Positions 15,132 through 20,744 of a DNA stretch of 20,818 nt are shown piece after piece. The DNA comes from Patescibacteria group bacterium UBA3458 (GTDB taxonomy: Bacteria; Patescibacteriota; Minisyncoccia; Phycocordibacterales; UBA2100), in assembly GCA_002378745.1 (NCBI GenBank), contig DFRR01000015.1, positions 1 to 20,818 on the forward strand. Direction: 5' to 3'. A program made the position numbers and the translations under genes. The number at the start of each line of letters is the position of its first letter. Position 1 is the stretch's first letter. The notes under the pieces were generated by a model that worked only from the letters and a program-made list of their open reading frames with translations, had not been told where the DNA came from and did no database searches.

Positions 15132-15557
15132 TTATTCGGCAACGTCGATACCCATTGAGCGAGCGGTGCCGGCGATAATCTTTGCACCTGCCTTGACGTC
15201 GTTTGCACTTAAGTCTGCCATCTTCTGCTGTGCAATGTCTTCAAGCTGCTTCTGAGTTATCTTACCAACTTTCTTGGTTGCATTCTTCCCTGAACCCTTT
15301 TCCTGCCCGATTGCCTTGAGCAATAAACTTGATGCCGGTGGAGTTTTCAGTGCGAAATCGAAACTGCGGTCATCGTACACGCTGATGACAACCGGGATAA
15401 TGTCTCCCATCATTTCGCGCGTTGCTTCGTTGAACTTGTTTACGAAGTCACCAATATTGATTCCGGCTTGTCCGAGCGCTGGTCCAAGTGGTGGTGCTGG
15501 CGTTGCCTTCCCTGCAGGTACCTGAAGCTTTATTTGTTTTTCAATCTTTTTTGCCAT
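15132..15557 (-). CDS. rplK: 50S ribosomal protein L11
   Basis: Ribosomal protein uL11, 141 aa, normal length, which binds the GTPase-associated centre of 23S rRNA. The N-terminal domain has KLQVPAGKATPAPPLGPALG, then INIGDFVNKFNEAT. The C-terminal RNA-binding domain has FALKTPPASSLLLKA and GTARSMGIDV at the end. It belongs to the secE-nusG cluster as in most bacteria, but a small membrane protein lies between nusG and rplK. A terminator follows rplK directly, so rplA (L1), the usual next gene, is not here. A -10-like CATACT lies 6 nt before the ATG (15564-15569), so rplK may also have its own leaderless start. Confidence 0.97.
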   Translation of the reverse strand: MAKKIEKQIKLQVPAGKATPAPPLGPALGQAGINIGDFVNKFNEATREMMGDIIPVVISVYDDRSFDFALKTPPASSLLLKAIGQEKGSGKNATKKVGKITQKQLEDIAQQKMADLSANDVKAGAKIIAGTARSMGIDVAE

Positions 15558-15595
15558 GTTGCGAGTATGTTACTTAAAAATTAGCATTTGTCCAC

Positions 15596-16078
15596 CTATT
15601 TCACATCACCGACGTGTACGATAACTCGCCATATGTAGGCGACGCTAACTGCACCCATAATCAGTATCTCAAACGGCGTTATTGTGTATGCAGTCGCTCC
15701 ACTCATAATTCCTGGATAAAACATGAAATTTAGTGCAAGGGTAAGCACGAGCCCAAGTAGTGTAAGTGGTAAAAAGCGAATGGCCTCAACAAATCCGATA
15801 CTTAAGAATTTCGTTGTGAAGTCTTTCCCGTTCGCTCCCCCGTTTTCACGATACGCGAAATACAATCCTATTCCGAAAATAACCCAGTATACAGTGGTCC
15901 ACACCCAGATAGTAGGACTTGTTGTGTCAGGCGTACCAAATGCACCGAGTACGGGAAAAATAACAAGCCATACCAGCAGGTATCCGAAGGTTTCTCGCTC
16001 AGTAATCTCACATGCACGAATACGCTCTTTGAGTCGTGTTATGTTCCAAAATTGAATCATGCTATTTTCTAGGCGCAT
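15596..16078 (-). CDS. Hypothetical integral membrane protein (4 TM)
   Basis: Not recognised. A 160-aa protein with about four hydrophobic helices: LLVWLVIFPVLGAFG, IWVWTTVYWVIFGIGLYFAY, IRFLPLTLLGLVLTLALNFM and ITPFEILIMGAVSVAYIWRV. The N-terminus is polar (LKERIRACEITERE). The start at 16078 lies 4 nt after the nusG stop; an alternative ATG at 16060 (MIQFWN) would shorten it by 6 residues. It is co-oriented and closely packed between nusG and rplK, an unusual place for a membrane protein. A link with Sec-dependent insertion is only a guess from position. Confidence 0.75.
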   Translation of the reverse strand: MRLENSMIQFWNITRLKERIRACEITERETFGYLLVWLVIFPVLGAFGTPDTTSPTIWVWTTVYWVIFGIGLYFAYRENGGANGKDFTTKFLSIGFVEAIRFLPLTLLGLVLTLALNFMFYPGIMSGATAYTITPFEILIMGAVSVAYIWRVIVHVGDVK

Positions 16079-16082
16079 TAAA

Positions 16083-16628
16083 TTAAATGCGACGCACTTG
16101 CAAGAAGTCGAGCTCTACCGGTGTCTCACGACCAAACATTGGCACCATGACCTTAACCTTGCCGCGCTCCTCGTCGACTTCACCAACTTTTCCTTCCAGG
16201 TCTTTGAACGGCCCGTCGGCAATAATGACGGCGTCATCGATGTTGAGCTCAATCTTGTGCTTTGCAGTATCAGACTGCATACGCTTAAAGAGTGTCTCCA
16301 CTTCTGCTTCTTCGAGTGGCACCGGCTGTGTGCCTGACCCAACGAATCCGGTAACGCGTGGTGTGTTTCGTACCACGTACCACGATTCATCCGTTACTAT
16401 CATGTTCACGAGTACGTACCCAGGGTAAATCTTCTCTTTTTCCTCAACACGCTTCCCTGCCTTTACTTTAATCTTCTTCTCGGTGGGTACCGTTACTTCA
16501 AAAATCTGGTCTTGCATGCCCATGGATGCAATACGCTGTCGCAAGTTACGTGCTACTGCTTCTTCGTACCCTGAATAGGTATGGATAACGTACCACCGAC
16601 GTTCCTGTGTTCCTTGTTGTTTAGCCAT
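16083..16628 (-). CDS. nusG: Transcription termination/antitermination factor NusG
   Basis: NusG, 181 aa, which binds RNA polymerase and links it to Rho or the ribosome. The N-terminal NGN domain shows RRWYVIHTYSGYEEAVARNL, PTEKKIKVKAGKR, KIYPGYVLVNM and NTPRVTGFVGSGTQPVPL. The C-terminal KOW domain shows VIIADGPFKDLEGKVGEVD and KVMVPMFGRETPVELDFLQV. It starts 8 nt after secE, giving the classical secE-nusG pair. No Shine-Dalgarno is visible. Confidence 0.97.
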   Translation of the reverse strand: MAKQQGTQERRWYVIHTYSGYEEAVARNLRQRIASMGMQDQIFEVTVPTEKKIKVKAGKRVEEKEKIYPGYVLVNMIVTDESWYVVRNTPRVTGFVGSGTQPVPLEEAEVETLFKRMQSDTAKHKIELNIDDAVIIADGPFKDLEGKVGEVDEERGKVKVMVPMFGRETPVELDFLQVRRI

Positions 16629-16636
16629 GAGCGTTG

Positions 16637-16816
16637 TTAGATAACACGATTAAGTACTCCGGTAAGGATGTAGTCCAACACACCGAGATAGAGTGCAACG
16701 ATGAGCGAAAGCACTATCACCAATATAGTGAAAATGGTTGTCTGCTTTTGTGTTGGCCATGAGACATGCTTGAGCTCGCCTCGGGTATCCTTAAGATATT
16801 GAATGAATCGCGCCAT
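16637..16816 (-). CDS. secE: Protein translocase subunit SecE
   Basis: Preprotein translocase subunit SecE, 59 aa, the short single-helix form. The translated protein opens MARFIQYLKDTRGELKHVSW followed by PT. The amphipathic helix with ELKHVSWPT is the family signature, and it is followed by one membrane helix (TIFTILVIVLSLIVALYLGV) and a short tail ending NRVI. It clamps SecY in the inner-membrane channel. It is 8 nt upstream of nusG, the conserved gene pair, which confirms the identity. ATG at 16814-16816. Confidence 0.93.
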   Translation of the reverse strand: MARFIQYLKDTRGELKHVSWPTQKQTTIFTILVIVLSLIVALYLGVLDYILTGVLNRVI

Positions 16817-16822
16817 AAAAAA

Positions 16823-16828
16823 ATAGTA
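16823..16828 (-). promoter_or_regulatory. Possible leaderless -10 element for secE
   Basis: TACTAT on the minus strand, 6 nt before the secE ATG, without TGn. It lies downstream of the hairpin at 16833-16857, so it would bypass it. Confidence 0.4.
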
Positions 16829-16832
16829 TTCT

Positions 16833-16857
16833 AAAATAAAACGCCCTTGCGGGGCGG
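16833..16857 (-). terminator. Leader hairpin with T tract before secE (attenuator-like)
   Basis: A 5-6 bp GC stem (16842-16846 with 16852-16856) followed on the minus strand by TTTTATTTTA, between the promoter at 16868-16895 and secE. The stem is short for an efficient terminator, so attenuation is only a possibility. Confidence 0.45.
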
Positions 16858-16867
16858 TTACTGCAGT

Positions 16868-16895
16868 ATCATACGCTCATTTCCACATGAGTCAA
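16868..16895 (-). promoter_or_regulatory. Sigma-70-type promoter of the secE-nusG-rplK run
   Basis: Minus strand -35 TTGACT (16890-16895), 16-bp spacer, -10 TATGAT (16868-16873). The predicted start near 16861 leaves a leader of about 45 nt that begins almost at the hairpin. This is the clearest two-box promoter in the window besides that of tRNA-Val. Confidence 0.6.
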
Positions 16896-16920
16896 GTACG
16901 CTCTGCTATCCCGCCGTTAT

Positions 16921-16960
16921 GAAAAAACCACCAAATTGGGCCCAATTTGGTGGTTTTTTC
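16921..16960. terminator. Perfect 40-bp palindromic terminator
   Basis: 20-bp perfect arms centred on GGGCCC, with A and T runs at the ends, so it can stop both strands. It ends the minus-strand 130-aa gene and insulates the secE promoter. Confidence 0.92.
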
Positions 16961-16976
16961 TGTTCAAGAAGTAGTG

Positions 16977-17369
16977 TTACGCGCCGAGTCCGAAGCCAAC
17001 GTACACGAGGTACGCACCAAATGCGATGGCAATAACCCCAGCGAACACTGCGAGGTTACGGTTCTTTGCGAACTTCTTTGCCAAGCTCAATACGATGTTT
17101 GGTATAAAGAAGATAGTAATACCCTTTATGATCATTCCCCAACCGATGAGAGTCGGGATAACCTGCCATGATGCCTCCCATACGTTGTGGTTGAGTACAA
17201 CCAACAAACCAAGGATGAAAACCATCGCGCCAGTGACGAACATGAGCGCCTTGTTGTTACTCAAGTCGTTCACAATGTTCACCACAAACTTCTGTCGCGC
17301 AAGTATCACAATACCTTCGAGAAGGAGGTAGAGCCCCATCACCTGAGCGAGTAGTAATGAAATTTCCAT
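16977..17369 (-). CDS. Hypothetical integral membrane protein (130 aa, 4 TM)
   Basis: Not recognised. A 130-aa protein made almost entirely of four hydrophobic segments: ISLLLAQVMGLYLLLEGIVI, LMFVTGAMVFILGLLVVLNH, VIPTLIGWGMIIKGITIFFI and LAVFAGVIAIAFGAYLVYVG. Short charged loops such as ARQKFVVNIVNDLSNNK and AKKFAKNRN separate them. It looks like a small inner-membrane protein with no extracellular domain. It is a single gene between tRNA-His and secE, ended by the 40-bp palindromic terminator. A -10-like TAATTT (17376-17381) lies 6 nt before the ATG, consistent with a leaderless start. Confidence 0.8.
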   Translation of the reverse strand: MEISLLLAQVMGLYLLLEGIVILARQKFVVNIVNDLSNNKALMFVTGAMVFILGLLVVLNHNVWEASWQVIPTLIGWGMIIKGITIFFIPNIVLSLAKKFAKNRNLAVFAGVIAIAFGAYLVYVGFGLGA

Positions 17370-17455
17370 AGTGCTAAATTACACAAAATTAATAATGTAC
17401 CTAAAGTGTAGCACGCTGAAACACCCCGTAACCGTGCACTGTGGGAAAAACATGC

Positions 17456-17483
17456 AAAAACCTCAACACTATCGTGCTGAGGT
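17456..17483 (-). terminator. Terminator of tRNA-His
   Basis: 10-bp stem with one G-U pair and a 4-base loop, followed on the minus strand by TTTTT. It begins 13 nt after the tRNA 3' end. Confidence 0.85.
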
Positions 17484-17496
17484 CTGCATTCCCTAG

Positions 17497-17570
17497 GGCG
17501 AACGATGGGGCTCGAACCCACGACAACTGGTACCACAAACCAGGGCTCTACCAACTGAGCTACGTCCGCC
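17497..17570 (-). tRNA. tRNA-His (GUG)
   Basis: Full cloverleaf on the minus strand. The 7-bp acceptor has one G-U, and U8-A9 are followed by GCTC for the D stem. The anticodon loop is TTGTGGT with anticodon GTG, and the T loop is TTCGAGC. The extra G at position -1 facing C73, the histidine identity pair, is encoded in the genome. CCA is not encoded. A dedicated terminator follows. Confidence 0.95.
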
Positions 17571-17635
17571 ATATGTCACGAATGACTGCGTATGTATATC
17601 AAATTTTATGCCTTTTAGCGAGTGTATGCCACCTC

Positions 17636-18190
17636 CTACACGTACTCCGGCGGTGTGTCAGTCGTGCCTGTTTTATGATTGACGAACCGCACCAGTGCGT
17701 AGAGTAGTGATGAAAGCCGGTTTGCATACGCAAGTGTGAACTCCGATAGCTTCCGACCGTCTTCGGTAACGGCAACAAGTCGACGCTCTGCACGACGAGA
17801 AACTGCACGTGTAACATCAAGCCGCGACGATAACTCGCTTCCTCCCGGTACGAAAAAGGTCGTTATCTCAGGAAGCTGCATCTCTATATACGCAATACGC
17901 GCTTCAAGTTCTTTTACATTTTTTGCAGGAATATGCTTCTTTGCGCCAGCCAACTCTGCTTGGATTGTAAACAGGTGTTGTTGTACTTCAAACAGCACCG
18001 CACTGATTGGTTGTTGCTCCACCATCCAGTCGACAACGCACGCACTCCGACACCAACCGACGAAGGTATTGAGTTCATCCAGTGTACCCAGCGCTTCGAA
18101 GACTGCTGCACTTTTAGATACGCGTTCGCCACTCTTTGAATCAAAGAGTTTTGTCGTGCCGCCATCGCCTTTTCCTGTGTAGAGTGCCAT
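17636..18190 (-). CDS. Cob(I)alamin adenosyltransferase (PduO type)
   Basis: ATP:cob(I)alamin adenosyltransferase of the PduO/MMAB family, 184 aa, which makes adenosylcobalamin from reduced corrinoid and ATP. Signatures: N-terminal YTGKGDGGTTKLFD (4-17), EALGTLDELNTFVG (32-45), FVPGGSELSSRLDVTRAVSR with the conserved arginines, AERR, and YANRLSSLLYALVRFVN. The ATG at 18190 was chosen because the longer frame runs through tRNA-Leu and its terminator. No other cobalamin gene is in view, so it probably serves salvage of imported B12, perhaps for a coenzyme-B12-dependent ribonucleotide reductase; that is inference. It is a single gene between the two tRNA units. Confidence 0.92.
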   Translation of the reverse strand: MALYTGKGDGGTTKLFDSKSGERVSKSAAVFEALGTLDELNTFVGWCRSACVVDWMVEQQPISAVLFEVQQHLFTIQAELAGAKKHIPAKNVKELEARIAYIEMQLPEITTFFVPGGSELSSRLDVTRAVSRRAERRLVAVTEDGRKLSEFTLAYANRLSSLLYALVRFVNHKTGTTDTPPEYV

Positions 18191-18198
18191 GTGGTAAG

Positions 18199-18204
18199 AG
18201 TATA
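18199..18204 (-). promoter_or_regulatory. Leaderless -10 element for the adenosyltransferase
   Basis: TATACT on the minus strand, preceded by TAG rather than TGn, 8 nt before the ATG at 18190. No Shine-Dalgarno. Confidence 0.55.
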
Positions 18205-18222
18205 CTACGCATAGATGGTATG

Positions 18223-18244
18223 AAAAACCGAGACTTGCGTCTCG
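18223..18244 (-). terminator. Terminator of tRNA-Leu
   Basis: 6-bp CGAGAC/GTCTCG stem with a TTGC-type loop, extended by a C-G and A-T pairs, followed on the minus strand by TTTTT. It lies 15 nt after the tRNA and upstream of the adenosyltransferase promoter. Confidence 0.85.
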
Positions 18245-18258
18245 TTTTTTACACTCGG

Positions 18259-18342
18259 TGCCCAGGACTGGAGTTGAACCAGCACGCCAATAATGGCACA
18301 CCCCCCTCAAGGGTGCATGTCTACCAATTTCATCACCTGGGC
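18259..18342 (-). tRNA. tRNA-Leu (GAG)
   Basis: 84-nt class II tRNA on the minus strand. Acceptor GCCCAGG pairs with CCTGGGC, discriminator A. Anticodon stem CACCC/GGGTG encloses loop TTGAGGG with anticodon GAG. A variable arm with a GCC/GGC stem follows, then T loop TTCAACT. CCA is not encoded. Confidence 0.93.
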
Positions 18343-18379
18343 TTATGTAACTAACCGCTTCTGAGTGTTAGCTTCGTCA

Positions 18380-18407
18380 ATTCTAAAGATTTTCTGGGCT
18401 TTAGCAA
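18380..18407 (-). promoter_or_regulatory. Possible promoter of tRNA-Leu
   Basis: Minus strand -35 TTGCTA (18402-18407), 16-bp spacer, -10 TAGAAT (18380-18385), about 38 bp before the tRNA 5' end. A perfect palindrome begins 3 bp upstream of the -35. Confidence 0.45.
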
Positions 18408-18410
18408 ATA

Positions 18411-18428
18411 TGTTCGATTAATCGAACA
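18411..18428. repeat. Perfect 18-bp palindrome, operator-like
   Basis: TGTTCGATTAATCGAACA, a perfect inverted repeat without a T tract, in the 160-bp gap between tRNA-Leu and rplS. Its place next to the -35 suggests a binding site for a dimeric regulator, though no regulator is identified. Confidence 0.5.
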
Positions 18429-18461
18429 AAACCACATGAAAATAGAACATGGAATAAGCAC

Positions 18462-18488
18462 AAACGAGCACCAACAGCGCTCGTTTTT
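18462..18488. terminator. Terminator after rplS
   Basis: Perfect 8-bp stem AAACGAGC/GCTCGTTT with a 9-nt loop, 14 nt after the rplS stop. The T run is stronger on the plus side (six T) than on the minus side. Confidence 0.7.
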
Positions 18489-18502
18489 TGTATCGTGAGT
18501 AC

Positions 18503-19081
18503 TTAGTCTTTTTTCTCTTCTTCTGGAGCTTCTTCGGCTACAACCTCTTCTTCGGTCGTTTCTGTTTTCTGAGCTGATGACTCCTCTTCTACTGGTGCCT
18601 CTGCGGCTTTCTTTGCTTCTTCCTCTGCTGCTCGCTTCGCCTCCTCTTCCTGGCGCTTTGCTTCCTCTTCTTCTGCAGCCTTACGCTCTGCTTCAAGCTC
18701 AGCTGAACCCTTTGTTGCCAAACTTACCGGAGTAGTACGGCGGAAGATGCGCTTGAGTTCACGCGCTACCTTCTCGCGAATGAAGTAGAGTTTTGCTCGA
18801 CGTACCTTTGCACGCTTCACGATTTCAATCTTATCAATAGTTGGAGAATACAACGGAAGAATCTTCTCAACGCCAACACCGTTTGAAACTTTGCGTACCG
18901 TGAACGTACCGCCGGCTTCGCTACCGTGCTTACGCGCAAGTACCAAGCCTTCAAATGCCTGAAGACGTACTTTCCCTTTTTCTTCGATTTTTAACCATAC
19001 ACGAACAGTGTCCCCAGCCTTAATGCCAAGATCTGCACGCTCTTTCATGTCCACCGGACTGATTACTACGTTATTCGTCAT
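18503..19081 (-). CDS. rplS: 50S ribosomal protein L19 with long acidic C-terminal extension
   Basis: Ribosomal protein bL19, which sits at the 30S-50S interface. The core (residues 1-115) has KAGDTVRVWLKIEEKGKVRL, QAFEGLVLARKHGS, TVRKVSNGVGVEKILPLYSP and KVRRAKLYFIREK. The protein does not stop there. Residues 116-192 form a low-complexity tail of Glu, Ala and Lys (for example AEEEEAKRQEEEAKRAAEEE), likely a charged single helix or disordered tail. Usual L19 length is about 115 aa; this is 192. The ATG at 19081 (MTNNVVIS) was chosen over an upstream frame start at 19120, which overlaps rluD. It follows uppS-rluD and has an extended -10 just upstream. Confidence 0.95.
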   Translation of the reverse strand: MTNNVVISPVDMKERADLGIKAGDTVRVWLKIEEKGKVRLQAFEGLVLARKHGSEAGGTFTVRKVSNGVGVEKILPLYSPTIDKIEIVKRAKVRRAKLYFIREKVARELKRIFRRTTPVSLATKGSAELEAERKAAEEEEAKRQEEEAKRAAEEEAKKAAEAPVEEESSAQKTETTEEEVVAEEAPEEEKKD

Positions 19082-19091
19082 AATGCGCGGA

Positions 19092-19100
19092 ACTGTACCA
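19092..19100 (-). promoter_or_regulatory. Extended -10 promoter for rplS
   Basis: TGG-TACAGT on the minus strand, 10 nt before the rplS ATG, so the leader would be only about 3 nt. rplS may also be read from the uppS promoter. Confidence 0.45.
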
Positions 19101-19122
19101 CAGCCGTAGGCTTCAGGCAACG

Positions 19123-19848
19123 TTAGCGCCCTAACGCGTTCTGGAAATCGGCAGGCAACGGCGCCTCAAACGTCTTCTGCTCCCCTGCCTGGGTCGTTAT
19201 CGTAAGTGTATGCGCATGTAGTGCAAGTCGATTGAATCCGAGCGCACAGGGACGTTTTGGTGCATACAATGTGTCACACACTATTGGGTGATGAATTGCC
19301 TTTAGATGCACGCGCAGCTGGTGTGTGCGTCCCGTGGTTGGCGTGAGCTTAAGATACGTATACGTGGCTCCTTTCTCCTGTACCGTACTGAGCACCTCCC
19401 ACGCAGTGTGTGCTTCGCGCTGTACACCACGACTTCCTGGCTGTGCAGACCAACGCCGAAAGTCTGTTTTGCTTTTCCCAATTGGTCTATCTATTTCCCC
19501 CTCAGTTTCTTTGAAACTATCGTATGCAAACGCGCGATACTCTTTTTTAATCGTGTGTTCCTGAAACTGTGTTTTGAGGAGCTCAAACTGCTCTTGCGTT
19601 TTTGCCACCACCATCACACCGCTGGTATCGCGATCAAGACGGTGTACGATACCCGGACGCGAAATACTCTCCCCTTGCTGCGTTACCCACGACTCCCCCA
19701 CATTGGCAAGTGTCGGGTACTGCGCCAGAAGCCAGTCCGCAAGCGTTTCCTCTTGGGTACGCCCGTCACCATGCACCGTTAAGCCAGCTGGTTTATCGAG
19801 CACAAGCAATGCGTCGTCTTCGTAGAGTATTGTTGGATTATGTTCCAT
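19123..19848 (-). CDS. Pseudouridine synthase, RluA/RluD family
   Basis: RluA/RluD-type RNA pseudouridine synthase, 241 aa. The catalytic motif is RPGIVHRLDRDTSGVMVVAKT with Asp72 as the expected nucleophile. Also present are ILYEDDALLVLDKPAGLTVH near the N-terminus, KKEYRAFAYD and LTPTTGRTHQLRVHL near the C-terminus. No S4 RNA-binding domain precedes the catalytic domain, so the exact target (23S rRNA or tRNA) cannot be told. The ATG at 19848 overlaps the end of uppS by 11 nt; the longer frame start at 19989 would overlap uppS by 152 nt with no family sequence. Translational coupling to uppS is likely. Confidence 0.92.
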   Translation of the reverse strand: MEHNPTILYEDDALLVLDKPAGLTVHGDGRTQEETLADWLLAQYPTLANVGESWVTQQGESISRPGIVHRLDRDTSGVMVVAKTQEQFELLKTQFQEHTIKKEYRAFAYDSFKETEGEIDRPIGKSKTDFRRWSAQPGSRGVQREAHTAWEVLSTVQEKGATYTYLKLTPTTGRTHQLRVHLKAIHHPIVCDTLYAPKRPCALGFNRLALHAHTLTITTQAGEQKTFEAPLPADFQNALGR

Positions 19849-20518
19849 AGCGTCGTTCTCGTTGTGAGTAGGCTTCGAGTATAGTGTGTAGCTCCTCTTT
19901 TGTGAATGCCGGCCAATATGTTGGTGTAAAAAAGAGCTCCGTGTATGCGGCTTGCCAGAGCAAAAAGTTTGAAAGGCGTTGGTCGCCACCGGTGCGGATA
20001 ATGAGGTCTGGATCAGGCATGCCGGCGCTCCACATATGTGCTCGTAACGAGTCTTGTGTGACCTCCTCTCCAGAAGCGACGAGGCGTTTAACTGCTTCTT
20101 CTATCTCGAGACGACCGCCATACGAAAGACACACCCACAGATGAAATGCGTCGTGCGCCGCGCTTTCGGTTTCGAGTTTAGCAATTCTTTTTTGTGTCTT
20201 GGAACTCAGCCGGGAGAGATCTCCCACGAAATGGATTCGAGTTCCCTCTTTTTTCAATTCTTCGAACGCAGTGTCGAGTGCTTTTTCGATAAGCTCCATT
20301 AGATGCGCCACCTCCGCTGGTTCGCGGTTCCAGTTTTCAGTTGAAAACGTGTACACGGCAAGATGCGACACGCCGGCGTCGCGCACCCAACGCGCTGTTT
20401 CGACAAGTTTTTGAAGGCCCTTTCTGTGGCCCTCCAGAGTCGGAAGCCCTTGCTCTCGAGCCCATCGTCGATTTCCATCTATAATGATGCCAATACATGA
20501 AGGTGCGGTGTGTGCCAT
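19838..20518 (-). CDS. uppS: Isoprenyl transferase (undecaprenyl diphosphate synthase)
   Basis: cis-Prenyltransferase that makes the polyprenyl (C55-type) diphosphate carrier for cell-wall precursors, 226 aa. Signatures: CIGIIIDGNRRWA with catalytic Asp14, GHRKG, VYTFSTENWNR, CLSYGGRLEIEEAV, and PDPDLIIRTGGDQRLSNFLL followed by WQAAYTELFF. The RTGGDQRLSN form differs slightly from the common RTSGExRLSN. It heads uppS-rluD-rplS. A -10-like TATATT (20529-20534) lies 10 nt before the ATG. It overlaps the -35 of the divergent tRNA-Val promoter, so the two may compete. Confidence 0.95.
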   Translation of the reverse strand: MAHTAPSCIGIIIDGNRRWAREQGLPTLEGHRKGLQKLVETARWVRDAGVSHLAVYTFSTENWNREPAEVAHLMELIEKALDTAFEELKKEGTRIHFVGDLSRLSSKTQKRIAKLETESAAHDAFHLWVCLSYGGRLEIEEAVKRLVASGEEVTQDSLRAHMWSAGMPDPDLIIRTGGDQRLSNFLLWQAAYTELFFTPTYWPAFTKEELHTILEAYSQRERRYGT

Positions 20519-20524
20519 AGGTCA

Positions 20525-20552
20525 TTGAAATATACTAGAAGGTCTATATAAT
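20525..20552 (+). promoter_or_regulatory. Sigma-70-type promoter of tRNA-Val
   Basis: -35 TTGAAA (20525-20530), 16-bp spacer, perfect -10 TATAAT (20547-20552). The predicted start near 20560 gives a leader of about 46 nt with a small CTCTC/GAGAG hairpin (20561-20575) before the tRNA. Confidence 0.7.
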
Positions 20553-20605
20553 GCCAAAGTCTCTCATGTAGAGAGTTTGGGCTTACAATTCAAAGAGACA
20601 CAAGA

Positions 20606-20678
20606 GGGCGTTTAGCTCAGTTGGTAGAGCAACTCGTTTACACCGAGAAGGTCGGGGGTTCAAGTCCCTCAACGCCCA
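20606..20678 (+). tRNA. tRNA-Val (UAC)
   Basis: 73-nt cloverleaf. Acceptor GGGCGTT pairs with AACGCCC, discriminator A; D stem GCTC/GAGC. Anticodon loop TTTACAC with anticodon TAC and a stem of four pairs plus one A-A mismatch; T loop TTCAAGT. CCA is not encoded (the next bases are CAC). Confidence 0.95.
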
Positions 20679-20690
20679 CACAGGAACGTT

Positions 20691-20718
20691 AACACCGAGG
20701 TATACCTCGGTGTTTTAC
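20691..20718 (+). terminator. Terminator of tRNA-Val
   Basis: Perfect 12-bp inverted repeat AACACCGAGGTA/TACCTCGGTGTT followed by TT and ACG, 12 nt after the tRNA. The T tract is short (four T including the stem end). Confidence 0.7.
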
Positions 20719-20724
20719 GTTACT

Positions 20725-20744
20725 TGGGCGTTGAGGGACTTGAA
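20725..20744 (-). repeat. Inverted 20-bp copy of the tRNA-Val 3' end
   Basis: Exact reverse complement of 20659-20678, which is the T loop through the discriminator base of the tRNA. Identity stops at exactly these borders. The rest of the window (20745-20818) holds no gene I can support. Confidence 0.85.

Noticed and set aside
17339..17572. 77-aa minus-strand ORF
   Set aside because: It is a read-through of the tRNA-His gene and its terminator, a frequent false gene.
18191..18310. Longer adenosyltransferase reading frame
   Set aside because: The extra 40 codons run through the tRNA-Leu gene and its terminator; homology starts at MALYTGKGDGG.
19849..19989. Longer pseudouridine synthase frame
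   Set aside because: The first 47 codons lie inside uppS in another frame and have no resemblance to the family.
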